Positions 8,060-16,712 of a DNA stretch of 42,063 nt are shown here, piece after piece. Made by a program: the position numbers and the translations under genes. The stretch comes from Phenylobacterium sp. (GTDB lineage Bacteria; Pseudomonadota; Alphaproteobacteria; Caulobacterales; Caulobacteraceae), in NCBI RefSeq assembly GCF_004799515.1, contig NZ_SSMX01000028.1, positions 1 through 42,063 on the forward strand. The letters run 5' to 3'. Numbering within the stretch: the stretch's first letter is position 1; each line of letters begins with the position of its first letter. The notes beneath the pieces are model-generated. The model worked only from the letters and a program-made list of their open reading frames with translations. It made no database searches and had not been told where the DNA came from.

Positions 8060-8470
8060 ATGACTGAGTTCACCTTGGTCGCGGCGTTCGAAGACGTTTG
8101 GCGGCCGCCCATCCGGGCCAATCGCAGGCGACCGGAGGCCGTGCTGGGAACGGCAGCGCGTCATGACCCGCGCGCGCGCCTCGCGAGACTGGCGGCCCGG
8201 GCGCCCGAAGTGATGGTCAAGGTGACCGGGCGCACGCGGACGTCCACGCACCTGAGGCCCCATCTCAACTACACAACGCGCCACGGCGCCCTCGAGGGGA
8301 TCGACCAGGACGGCAGCCGCGTGCTGGGGCGGGGCGAGGTCCGCGAGCTGAGCGACGACTGGAGTGATCTGGCGCTGGCCGACCGGCAGCGCCGGCCCAA
8401 CTCGCCCTTCAGCCACTCCGTCATCCTGTCGATGCCGCCCTCGCGGAACACCCGCCTCGCGATGGTCTGA
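7754..8470 (+). pseudogene. Chimeric ORF: IS3 OrfB N-terminus fused in frame to relaxase N-terminus
   Basis: A 238-codon open frame made of two unrelated pieces. Codons 1-102 are the HTH_21 region of an IS3 OrfB (MKFGFVDEHRAVWPVRVMC, then GTYGSPRVHAILRGHGRRVG), ending before the DDE catalytic core. From the ATG at 8060 the sequence is the N-terminus of a large relaxase (MTEFTLVAAFEDVWRPP, APEVMVKVTGRTRT, and LSDDWSDLALAD followed by VILSMP). It ends at about the point where relaxases continue into the His motif. Neither half keeps its catalytic residues. The fusion could be translated, but I infer debris from recombination. Confidence 0.75.
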
Positions 8471-8572
8471 GCGGAAGGCGGCGCCCGGTTGAAGACGTAG
8501 CGGTAGACTCAGCGCTACACCACGCCAAACGCGCTCTGGCGTCTCTCCCCCAACCCTGGCCTCGCGATGGTC
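8454..8572. repeat. 14-bp direct repeat pair flanking the relaxase-fragment end
   Basis: GCCTCGCGATGGTC is present at 8454-8467, the last codons of the chimeric ORF, and again at 8559-8572, just upstream of the AraC-type regulator. The 91 bp between them carry no gene. It may mark a deletion or duplication endpoint. Confidence 0.7.
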
Positions 8573-8597
8573 AGATTTCTGGGATACCCTATCGGCA

Positions 8598-9422
8598 ATG
8601 GCGTCGCCCACAAATGAGGACGAGGCCCGGTTCGACCGCCCGCGGCATCTGCCCGGCGTCGAACTGGTGACCGTCGCCTACCGCGACCGGAGCTTTCCGG
8701 AGCACAGCCACGCCGAATATGTCATCGGCGCGGTCCTGACGGGTGCTGAGACCCTGGCGGTCGGGGGCGGGCCGCACCTCGTGGGCGCAGGCGACGTCCT
8801 GCTGTTGCACCCCGACGAGCCCCACGCCAATGCGACGCTCGGACCCGAGACCCTGCGCTATCGCGTGCTCTATGTGCCGCCCGGCGCGGTTCGGCCGTTC
8901 CTCGACCCCACGCCGTTCGCCCAGCCTCTCTCCTTCGAAGAGCCGGTGACCGACAACGCCGCCATCTTCCGGTGCGTGAACCACGCCCACGCCACATTGG
9001 CCGATACCGGCGCCGGCCCGCTCGAACAGGAGAGCGCCCTGGCCGCCCTGCTCGGGATCCTCGCGGAGTCCGCGCCGCGGAGGCGCCGCGCGCGGCCAGA
9101 GGCGGCCGGCGCTTCGGCCACGATCACGCTCTGTCGGGAGTACATAGACGACCGCTTCACGGAGAGCTTTGGCCTGCAGGCGCTGGGCGAGCTGACCGGT
9201 CTAAGCATTTTTCACTTGGTGCGCAGCTTCAAGAAATCGGTCGGCCTGACGCCGCTGGCTTACCGCAACCAACGCCGGGTCATGGAGGCGCGCGCCAGGC
9301 TGCTCGCCGGCCATCGGGCCGCCCAGGTCGCGCTCGACCTGGGCTATTCCGATCAAAGCCACCTGACGCGCCAGTTCCAGCGGATCGTCGGGGTCTCCCC
9401 GGGCCGATACGCGAAGCAATAA
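8598..9422 (+). CDS. AraC family transcriptional regulator
   Basis: A 274-residue AraC/XylS regulator. An N-terminal cupin-like sensing domain spans about 15-110 (SFPEHSHAEYVIGAVLTG, then GDVLLLHPDEPHA). A C-terminal double helix-turn-helix domain spans about 175-270 (LQALGELTGLSIFHLVRSFK; VALDLGYSDQSHLTRQFQR; GVSPGRYAK). It is a cytoplasmic DNA-binding protein with an unknown ligand. It is 41 nt upstream of the DUF885 gene on the same strand, which it may regulate. It is the first intact gene after the mobile-element debris. Confidence 0.92.
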   Translation: MASPTNEDEARFDRPRHLPGVELVTVAYRDRSFPEHSHAEYVIGAVLTGAETLAVGGGPHLVGAGDVLLLHPDEPHANATLGPETLRYRVLYVPPGAVRPFLDPTPFAQPLSFEEPVTDNAAIFRCVNHAHATLADTGAGPLEQESALAALLGILAESAPRRRRARPEAAGASATITLCREYIDDRFTESFGLQALGELTGLSIFHLVRSFKKSVGLTPLAYRNQRRVMEARARLLAGHRAAQVALDLGYSDQSHLTRQFQRIVGVSPGRYAKQ

Positions 9423-9463
9423 CGTTCAAGCCGGACGGGCCATCTTGGGTTACCGGTTGGGTC

Positions 9464-11308
9464 GTGTTGCGCAAACCCATCTTGAACAGACGCGATCTCC
9501 TGCTCGGCTCGGCCGCCGCCCTGGCGTTTGGGGCGGCGCCGCGCACCCAAGCCCAGCCGCGTCGCGCCAGCCCCACCCCGGAAGGCGTCAGGCTCAACGC
9601 CCTGTTCGACGCCATCATGAAGGAGAACCTCGACCGCTCTCCGATGTCAGTGTCTGGGCTCGGCCTCGACAAGGGCGAGCGCGCGCGCCAGAAATCCCAG
9701 CTGGACGACAGCTCGATCGCCGCCTGGGAAGGCAACAAGCGGCGGACCGCCGATCACCTCGCCCGCCTGCGCGGCATCGACGCCGATGCACTCGGCCTCC
9801 AGGAGCGGGTGAACTACGACTCAGTCCTCTACGGCATCACGCTTGGCGCCCAGGTCGAGCGCGACATCTCCTACATCGGCGACGCCTACTACGGCTCCCC
9901 CTATGTGCTGAGCCAGCTCAGCGGGTCCTACCAACGGGTCCCGGATTTCCTGGACAGCCAGCACGCCATCGAAACCAAGGCCGACGCGGAGGCCTATCTG
10001 TCCCGCCTCTCGGCGTTTGCCACCGTGCTCGACCAAGAGGCCGGGAAGGCGCGCCACGACGTGGCCCTGGGCGTCATCCCGCCGGACTTCATCATCGACA
10101 AGGCTCTGATCCAGATGCGCGCGCTCCGCGACGCGCCGCCGGGCCAGGCGGTCCTGGTCCGGTCGCTCTCCAGACGCGCCCGAGAAAAGGGGCTGGCCGG
10201 CGACTGGGAACAGCGCGCCGCAGCCCTCTACACGGGCAAGGTGCAGCCCGCGCTCGATCGCCAGATCGCCCTCATGAACGAGATGCGACGCCACTCGGTC
10301 CACGCGGCCGGCGTCGCCCGATTGCCTCAGGGCGCCGCCTTCTACGCCCTGGCGCTGAAGCAGCAGACCACCTCGGACGTGCCGCCGACGGAGATCCACC
10401 AGACGGGCCTGGATCTGGTGAGGAGCCAGAGCGCGCAGGCCGACGCCATCCTGAAGGCGCAGGGCTACACCCAAGGCTCGGTAGGCGAGCGGCTGCGGGC
10501 GCTCTTCGACGATCCTAAGCTGCGCTACCCGAATACGGACGCGGGCAAGACCAAGCTGATCGCCGACCTGAACGCCAAGGCGATCGAAGTGCAGGCCAAG
10601 CTGCCCGAGTGGTTCGGAACCCTGCCCAAGGCCAGGCTGGTGATCCGCCGCGTGCCGCAGGCCATCGAGGCGGGGGCCTCGGGCGGCTACTACGAAAGCG
10701 GTTCTCTCGATGGGACCCGGCCCGGGGCCTACTACGTCAACCTGCGCGACACCGCCGAACTGCCGAGCTGGGTGCTGCCGTCAATCACCTTCCACGAAGG
10801 CGTTCCCGGCCACCATCTGCAGCTCTCCCTGGCCCAGGAGGCGGACTTGCCGCTGATCCGCAAGGGCGGGAGTTTCGCCGGCTACACCGAAGGCTGGGCG
10901 CTCTATGCCGAACAGTTGGCGGTGGAGATGGGCCTCTATGAACACGACCCGCTGGGCCACGTCGGCCAGCTTCACGAATCCCTGTTCCGCTGCGTTCGCC
11001 TGGTGGTGGACACGGGTCTGCACAGCCAGGGCTGGAGCCGCGAGCAGGCGATCCGGTACATGGTCGACGCGCTGGGGGACACGGAGGCCGCCATGGCCAG
11101 CGAGGTCGAGAAATACTGCGTCTGGCCGGGCCAGGCCTCCAGCTACATGCTGGGGAAGCTGGACTGGCTGCGCCTGCGCCAGAAGGCCAAGGACGCCCTC
11201 GGCCCGCGTTTCGACATCCGCCGGTTTCACGATGCGGGGCTGCTGTGGGGAGCCATGCCGCTCGGCGTGCTGGATCGGCGCATCGAGGCCTACATCAAGA
11301 CGGCATGA
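9464..11308 (+). CDS. DUF885 family protein, Tat-exported putative metallopeptidase
   Basis: A 614-residue DUF885 protein. The N-terminus has a twin-arginine signal (NRRDLLLGSAAALAFG, then an alanine-rich end near TQA), so it is probably exported folded. The family's metal-binding-like motif HEGVPGHH is at about residues 444-451, followed by YTEGWALYAEQL with a conserved Glu. The family includes predicted zinc peptidases or esterases, and the substrate is unknown. The GTG at 9464 is chosen because it gives a full signal peptide and avoids the AraC gene; a TTG at 9482 is a possible alternative. The stop directly abuts the ligD fragment. Confidence 0.85.
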   Translation: MLRKPILNRRDLLLGSAAALAFGAAPRTQAQPRRASPTPEGVRLNALFDAIMKENLDRSPMSVSGLGLDKGERARQKSQLDDSSIAAWEGNKRRTADHLARLRGIDADALGLQERVNYDSVLYGITLGAQVERDISYIGDAYYGSPYVLSQLSGSYQRVPDFLDSQHAIETKADAEAYLSRLSAFATVLDQEAGKARHDVALGVIPPDFIIDKALIQMRALRDAPPGQAVLVRSLSRRAREKGLAGDWEQRAAALYTGKVQPALDRQIALMNEMRRHSVHAAGVARLPQGAAFYALALKQQTTSDVPPTEIHQTGLDLVRSQSAQADAILKAQGYTQGSVGERLRALFDDPKLRYPNTDAGKTKLIADLNAKAIEVQAKLPEWFGTLPKARLVIRRVPQAIEAGASGGYYESGSLDGTRPGAYYVNLRDTAELPSWVLPSITFHEGVPGHHLQLSLAQEADLPLIRKGGSFAGYTEGWALYAEQLAVEMGLYEHDPLGHVGQLHESLFRCVRLVVDTGLHSQGWSREQAIRYMVDALGDTEAAMASEVEKYCVWPGQASSYMLGKLDWLRLRQKAKDALGPRFDIRRFHDAGLLWGAMPLGVLDRRIEAYIKTA

Positions 11309-12100
11309 GACCGAGCCGCTTGCTGGCGCCCGCCAGCGGCCGCTCGCCGTCGCAATAGTCCTCGCAGGCCTTCAGCTTCTTCACCAAAGCCGGCACGGTG
11401 CGCACCGTGTAGGCGCTGGATCCAGGCCCTTCTTCACCTGCGTCCAGCTCAGGGGCATGGACACCGGTGCCCCGGGACGGCCCCGCGGGGACAGCGGCGC
11501 CACCGCCGTCGCCATGCGGTCCTTGCGAAGATAGTCCAGGAAGATACGCCCCGTGCGCTCCTTCTCGGCCATGTTGATCAGGAAGCGGTCCGGCGCATCG
11601 GCCGCCATCGCCTTGCAGACATCGCGGGCGAAGGCCTTGGCCACCGCCCATTCGATGCCCTCCGCCTCCAGTGGCGTCACCGCGTGCAGGCCCTTGCCGC
11701 CCGTGGTCTTGCAGAAGCTGACCAGGCCTACTCCTCGAGACGGTCGCGGATCTCCCGCGCGCTCTCGATCACCACCTTGAAGGCCATGTCGGGCGCGGGG
11801 TCGAGGTCGAACACCAGCCGTCCTGGCTGCTCCGGCGAAAACGGCTCGGAGTTCTAGGGGTGCAGCTTCAGGGCGCCCGTCTGAGACGCGGCCACCAGGG
11901 CCTCGACGCGATCGAACTGGATGGGGCTTGCGGTCGCCCCACACCTCAACCTCGGTGATCAGAGCTGACTGGCCCCTGGCGGCATGGCGCTGGAAGAACT
12001 TCTGCGCCCCGTTTATCCTGTCCGGCATCCTGATCATCGAGCACGGACGGCCCTTCACGTGGGCCAGCATCCAGCCCCCGACGGCCTCGTAGTAACGCTC
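11309..12100 (-). pseudogene. ligD polymerase-domain fragment, decayed paralogue
   Basis: Minus-strand sequence clearly homologous to the last about 265 residues (polymerase domain) of the intact LigD at 20730-23357. It reads [68 protein letters not shown] and [14 protein letters not shown]. There is a 2-nt deletion after GDRKP near 11930, a TAG in place of the Trp of HPWNSEPF at 11854-11856, a compensating indel near 11735 and another near 11415. The phosphoesterase and ligase domains are absent. By eye the nucleotide identity to the intact gene is about 80%, so it is an old paralogue rather than a fresh duplication. Confidence 0.88.
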
Positions 12101-12150
12101 GGAGACGCCGCATCGGCAGCGGCCCAAGCTGAAGCACCGGGCCGCCTTAG

Positions 12151-12400
12151 CTCGATGGCCGCACCCCGATCGCCAAGCTCGACCCGCCAATGCTCGGCCG
12201 GTTCGTTAACGGCGTGGGCACCTTCTACAACGACGAGACCCTGCGCGGAAAGCCGATCAAGGTGCGGTTCATCTGGTCGAAAATCACCCGCAATTTCGCC
12301 ATTGGCACAGGCCTTCTCTCCCGACGGCGGCATCACCCGGGAGACCAACTGGATCAGCGATTTTGCGCGGATTGGTCAGGATCGGCCAACGGCAGAGTAA
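12151..12400 (+). pseudogene. C-terminal fragment of a DUF1579-like protein
   Basis: The frame reads LDGRTPIAKLDPPMLGRF, VNGVGTFYNDETLRGKPIKV and RFIWSKITRN, then shifts near 12300 to QAFSPDGGITRETNWISDFAR. These are the final beta strands of small proteins resembling DUF1579. The N-terminal about 100 residues are missing, with a stop at 12148-12150, and one frameshift lies in the middle. It sits back to back with the ligD fragment. It is a remnant. The family assignment is from memory and tentative. Confidence 0.55.
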
Positions 12401-12650
12401 CGAAGCGCCGGCTACGTCTGCGCGCTCTGAAGCACATTTTGAAGCGGGCCTTCGCTCTCGCCTCGATCCGCGTGCCGATCACTGCCGCAGCGCTCGCCAA
12501 GACACGGCTTGTCAGCTGGACGTAACAGTGCTCCCCGGGCTCAGGGGGACCAATTTCGTGCAGTGAACAATCAACCGGGCGCAGCGAGCGGTCTCAGCTT
12601 TGCGAGCCGGGGCAAATAATCTGGCTCGAGTTTTCGGAGCCGAAGCACAC

Positions 12651-14615
12651 ATGCGCCCCCATGGTCAGAACCGTCGACGCCTATTGCTGGCGGCTGCCGC
12701 CAACCTTCTAATGTTCGCGGCTGCTCCTGCCAGAGCTCAACACGCCGGTGACAATCCGGTCACCGCCGCCGACGACGCCTATGGGCTGACCTTAGGGCTG
12801 GAGTCCGTCGGCCTCTACAGCGCGGGTCTGGTGCGCGGCTTTAGCCCCCAGGCGGCGGGCAATGTTCGCATCGACGGGCTTTACTTCGATCAACAGGGCG
12901 GCCTCTCCAACCGCGTTGTGGAGGGTTCGGTCATTCGCGTCGGGATCAGCGAGATCGGCTACGCTTTCCCCGCCCCGACCGGCATCGTGGACTACAACCT
13001 GCGTCGGCTCGGCGGCGACACACCTAGCGCGACCCTCATCGGCAATCTCGGTCCCTACGCGGCGCACGGAGTCAGTCTCGACGTCAGCCTGCCCCTGCTA
13101 AACAGTACGCTCCTGGTGCCAGTCGGGGTCGCCGCGCAGGTGAGCACCGCCACGCCCTATGGCGCCTATCCGGGCTATACATCGACGATCAAAAGCGCGG
13201 GCGCGACGCCACAGTGGTCCCCGAACGATCGGGTGACCGTGCGCGCGATCCTCGATTGGCAGCAAACGACAGCCGCGAAGACCTTCCCGATTTACTACAC
13301 GGCCGGAGACTTCCTGCCGCCGCCGATCCCGACGAACTTCCGGGGCCAGGACTGGGCGGAGGGCCGAAATGTAACCGTCAATCTGGGCGGCCTGATTTCC
13401 GCGCGGCTCTCCGAACACTGGTCCCTCAACGCGGGGCTGTTTCGGTCGACGGTCGATGCGCCCGTGAGTTACGCGGACCTCTACACCGACATCCAGCGCA
13501 ACGGCCGCTCTGATCACGTCGTGGTCGGGTTCCCCGAACAGTTCACTGGGTCGACCTCGGGAGAAGCGCGTCTGACCGGCGCTTTCGGCGCCGGTGATTT
13601 CCGTCAGCAGGTCATCCTGATGGCGCGCGGACGGGAGACCACAGCGCGATATGGTGGCCAGAATGCGGTCGATCTGGGCCCGGCGGACCTCTCCATGTTT
13701 GTCCAATCGGCGCGCCCGCAATTTGCCTACTCGGTCCTTACCGACGACCAGGCGCGACTCTGGAGCGCCGGCGTCGCTTACCACGTCGCTTGGCGCCGCC
13801 GCATCGAAGTTGAGGCCGGCGTGCAGCAGGAGAGCTACCACGAGACGGTCGCCATGCCTGGGACCATTCCCTCAGACGTATCGGCTCATCCCCTGCGCCT
13901 CTATGGCAATGCGGCCTTGGCCGTCGGCTCACAGATGACGCTCTACGGCGGCTATACTCAGGGGCTGGAGAACTCTGGGACAGCGCCAAGCTCGGCCGCC
14001 AACGGCGGAGCCGTCCTGCCAGCCTCGAAGACCTGGCAGCTGGACGCCGGCCTCCGCTATGCGGTGACGCCCCGCTTCAAAATCATCGCGGGGGTGTTCG
14101 AGCTGGAGAAGCCCTACTTCAACCTTGCCTCTAACAACATCGATGAAAGGCTGGGCCTCCAGCGGGGCAAGGGCGTCGAGTTCTCCATCGCCGGCGAGGT
14201 CGCAAAAGGCTTGACCGTCAACGTCGGCATGTTGGACGGCGGCGTCGGCATCACCGGACCTAATCTGGCCGCCGCCGGCGTGGGTCCTGTCGCTGTGGGC
14301 CAACCGCGGCTGATCTACAACGCCGCCGTCAACTACGCCCTGCCCTGGATCCCCAAGCTTTCGCTGGACGCCTCGGTCCTACACTTCGGCGCTCAGCCGG
14401 AAAGTGTCGACGACCGGGTCTACACGCCTGCCACCAACCAGGTGAACCTCGGCGGTCGCTACGGCTTCACTGCGTTGGGCCACAAGACCACCCTTCGCCT
14501 CCAGGCCCAGAACGCGCTGGGTCATGCTGTCTGGACGAACGCCTACACGCCCGGCTTCTTCCGCTACCCCGGGCCGAAGACGGTCTTCGCCTATTTCACG
14601 ACGGACTTCCCGTGA
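12651..14615 (+). CDS. TonB-dependent receptor
   Basis: A 654-residue outer-membrane receptor. A signal peptide (about residues 1-31, RRRLLLAAAANLLMFAAAPA, cut after AQA-like residues) is followed by a plug domain with YGLTLGLESVGLYS, NVRIDGLYFDQQGG and VVEGSVIRVG. A long beta barrel follows, ending in an aromatic-rich C-terminus (VFAYFTTDF plus Pro). The ligand is not evident; siderophore-type receptors share this layout. The frame is open to 12600, but the ATG at 12651 precedes the signal peptide. It is convergent with the LytTR regulator across a perfect hairpin. The 250 bp upstream (12401-12650) hold no gene I recognise. Confidence 0.88.
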   Translation: MRPHGQNRRRLLLAAAANLLMFAAAPARAQHAGDNPVTAADDAYGLTLGLESVGLYSAGLVRGFSPQAAGNVRIDGLYFDQQGGLSNRVVEGSVIRVGISEIGYAFPAPTGIVDYNLRRLGGDTPSATLIGNLGPYAAHGVSLDVSLPLLNSTLLVPVGVAAQVSTATPYGAYPGYTSTIKSAGATPQWSPNDRVTVRAILDWQQTTAAKTFPIYYTAGDFLPPPIPTNFRGQDWAEGRNVTVNLGGLISARLSEHWSLNAGLFRSTVDAPVSYADLYTDIQRNGRSDHVVVGFPEQFTGSTSGEARLTGAFGAGDFRQQVILMARGRETTARYGGQNAVDLGPADLSMFVQSARPQFAYSVLTDDQARLWSAGVAYHVAWRRRIEVEAGVQQESYHETVAMPGTIPSDVSAHPLRLYGNAALAVGSQMTLYGGYTQGLENSGTAPSSAANGGAVLPASKTWQLDAGLRYAVTPRFKIIAGVFELEKPYFNLASNNIDERLGLQRGKGVEFSIAGEVAKGLTVNVGMLDGGVGITGPNLAAAGVGPVAVGQPRLIYNAAVNYALPWIPKLSLDASVLHFGAQPESVDDRVYTPATNQVNLGGRYGFTALGHKTTLRLQAQNALGHAVWTNAYTPGFFRYPGPKTVFAYFTTDFP

Positions 14616-14634
14616 CGACGTGCACGGCTAGCGG

Positions 14635-14661
14635 CTCGGCTGCACGGCACGTGCAGCCGAG
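14635..14661. terminator. Bidirectional hairpin terminator
   Basis: A perfect 11-bp stem, CTCGGCTGCAC (14635-14645) and GTGCAGCCGAG (14651-14661), with a 5-nt loop. It lies in the 47-bp gap between the convergent receptor and LytTR genes. There is no U-tract, but the position and perfection suggest a shared terminator. Confidence 0.7.
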
Positions 14662-14662
14662 G

Positions 14663-15433
14663 TCAAGCGAACGGCGCCGCCCGGTCCTGCGAGACGGAAA
14701 TCAATCGGTCTTGCAGAAGCTTGCGATAGCGGCGGCTGACCCGCAGGCGGGTACCATCCGCCAGGACGGCCTCGTGGTCACCACTCCGTGTCAGCTGGAG
14801 GCCCTCCACCCGATCCAACCGGACGATCGCCGAACGATGTATGCGGATGAACCGGTCCGGATCGAGGTCCTGTTCCAGCTCGGCGAGCGTTCGGCGCAGG
14901 ATGTGCGTGTCGGCCCCAACATGCAGGCAGGCGTAGTAGCTCGCCGCTTCGATCCAATCGAGGTCGCGGACATCGACGAAGATCGCTCGCCCCCGGCTCT
15001 TCACCACCAATCGCTCTACCGACGGGCGCGGCGGCGGCCCCGCCTCGGAGATTCGCAGCTTGGCGCGATCCAGGGTGCGTCGGAAGCGCGCGTCGTCGTA
15101 GGGCTTCAGCAGATAGTCGAGAGCGCCGGCTTCGAAGGCGCGAAGTGCATACTCATCGTAGGCGGTGACGAACACGACGGCCCGCGGCGCCTGGCCGCCG
15201 AGCAATTCAAGGACGTCGAAACCGTCGACCTCGGGCATCTGCACGTCGATGAACATCAGGTCGGGCGGCGCGCGCCGAACCGCATCCACCGCCGCCTGCC
15301 CGGAGCCGCACTCGCTAACTCCAGCGATTTCCGGATCGCTCTGCAGCAAGATCGCAATATTGCGTCGCGCCAGGGGCTCGTCGTCGACGATCAGGACGCG
15401 GATGCGGTGGGCGCGCGATGTCTGCGGGTCCAC
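14663..15433 (-). CDS. LytTR family response regulator
   Basis: A 256-residue response regulator. The receiver domain (about 10-125) has the acidic pocket VDDE (17-19), phospho-acceptor Asp63 (FIDVQMPEVDG), the conserved Thr (VFVTAYDEYA) and Lys (LLKPYDD). A LytTR DNA-binding domain follows (about 150-250; VVKSRGRAIFVDVRDLDWI, then RFIRIHRSAIV). It is likely phosphorylated by the LytS-type kinase encoded just upstream; its GTG start lies 1 nt after that gene's stop, so the two are translationally coupled. Confidence 0.93.
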   Translation of the reverse strand: MDPQTSRAHRIRVLIVDDEPLARRNIAILLQSDPEIAGVSECGSGQAAVDAVRRAPPDLMFIDVQMPEVDGFDVLELLGGQAPRAVVFVTAYDEYALRAFEAGALDYLLKPYDDARFRRTLDRAKLRISEAGPPPRPSVERLVVKSRGRAIFVDVRDLDWIEAASYYACLHVGADTHILRRTLAELEQDLDPDRFIRIHRSAIVRLDRVEGLQLTRSGDHEAVLADGTRLRVSRRYRKLLQDRLISVSQDRAAPFA

Positions 15434-15434
15434 C

Positions 15435-16529
15435 TCACGCCTCCCGGTACGGCAGGGTCACGACCACCTCGACCTGGTCTGGCGCGGGCCGCGCCAGCAC
15501 GAGGGAGGCGGCGCTCCCGTGAAGGATGCGCAGGCGGGTGCGTAGGTTGTCGAGGCCCACGCCAGCCCGCTCGGGCCGCGCGGCAGGCGTCGACGGCGCG
15601 TCGTTGCGGACCGTCAGGCGCAAAGCGTCCCCGTCACGGATGCCGGTCACCAGGACTTCGCCGCCCGCGACACGTTGCGCAACGCCGTGTTTGATCGCGT
15701 TCTCGACCAGCGGCTGCAGCAGCAGGTTCGGCACCCGGGCCCCCATCACCTCCGGCGCGATCTCCACCCGCGCCCGCAGGCGCTCCCCGAACCGCACGTG
15801 CTGTAGGTCGAGATAGCGCTGCAGATATTCCTTCTCCTCCGCAAGGCTCACCTCCGCACGGTGGGAATCGTCGGAGGTGCGGCGGAGGAAATCGCTTAGC
15901 CCGACCAGCGTGTTCACCGCGGCCTCGTTGCGCTGGTCGCGCACCAGGCCGACGATCGCGTTGAGCGTGTTGAACATGAAGTGCGGCTCCATCTGCCGGC
16001 GAAGCGCCGCCATTTGCGCCTGGGAAAGCTCTTCGTTGAGCCGCGCCGTCTCCGTCGCCTGGCGCGCCAGGCGCGCCCGGGACTCGGCCACCGAGGTGAC
16101 GGTCAGGATTAGGGCATAGGCGATGACGAAGGTCAGGACCTGGTAGAGCAAATTGGTGCTCCAGGTATCGACGAAGCTCGGCGGACGATTGTGCCCCCAC
16201 GGATCGAAGGTCACCTGCAGCCCGGCGTTCCAGGCCTCGGACACAGCGCAGACAACCGCAAAAGCGGTCAGATGGGCTCCGATGCCCAGGGGCGTCATGC
16301 TGCGCCCGGGCGGGAAACGCTGCGTTAGGCGAATGATCAGCGGCGTCGCCAACACCCAAGGGAGCCAGGACGCGAACTCGACGGCGAAAAGGGGCGGCCA
16401 CGGGTGATGGTTGTTCTCCGCATGCATGATGAGCACGGTCTGGCTGGCGTCGAACAGGCCGCCCGCGCACCAAATGGCGACGATCCAGCGCAACCGACTG
16501 ATGCGGGTTCCGAGCGGTGCTTCGGTCAT
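15435..16529 (-). CDS. LytS/YehU-type sensor histidine kinase
   Basis: A 364-residue membrane kinase. Four hydrophobic segments (about 14-36, 50-68, 83-100 and 125-148) form the sensor. A short coiled coil (151-180) leads to the His_kinase domain, whose motif RRQMEPHFMFNTLNAI has the phospho-acceptor His183. The ATPase domain has LLLQPLVENAIKHG and GVGLDNLRTRL. It belongs to the COG2972 class that pairs with LytTR regulators, as here. The signal is unknown. It is divergent from the secreted protein at 16713 and opposite the receptor, so either could be a target. Confidence 0.92.
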   Translation of the reverse strand: MTEAPLGTRISRLRWIVAIWCAGGLFDASQTVLIMHAENNHHPWPPLFAVEFASWLPWVLATPLIIRLTQRFPPGRSMTPLGIGAHLTAFAVVCAVSEAWNAGLQVTFDPWGHNRPPSFVDTWSTNLLYQVLTFVIAYALILTVTSVAESRARLARQATETARLNEELSQAQMAALRRQMEPHFMFNTLNAIVGLVRDQRNEAAVNTLVGLSDFLRRTSDDSHRAEVSLAEEKEYLQRYLDLQHVRFGERLRARVEIAPEVMGARVPNLLLQPLVENAIKHGVAQRVAGGEVLVTGIRDGDALRLTVRNDAPSTPAARPERAGVGLDNLRTRLRILHGSAASLVLARPAPDQVEVVVTLPYREA

Positions 16530-16712
16530 ACGCCTACCCTAGACTGACGGAGACGCTGCCTGCCGCTCCGTTGCAGCGAACCGCCTTCCCTCTGAAGCAA
16601 ACGGCATGGGGGTTCGCCGACGTCGGCGCCAAGCTTCGTACCAAGGTGGCGACCCGGCCGCCGCTCTCCAGAAACCGCGTCCGGCCCGCGTCGGCGCCAC
16701 GAAAGGCACGCC

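Noticed and set aside
9445..10518. A 357-codon frame overlapping the DUF885 gene
   Set aside because: Same strand, different frame, Arg/Pro-rich without any motif. The DUF885 frame carries a Tat signal and the conserved HEGVPGHH motif.
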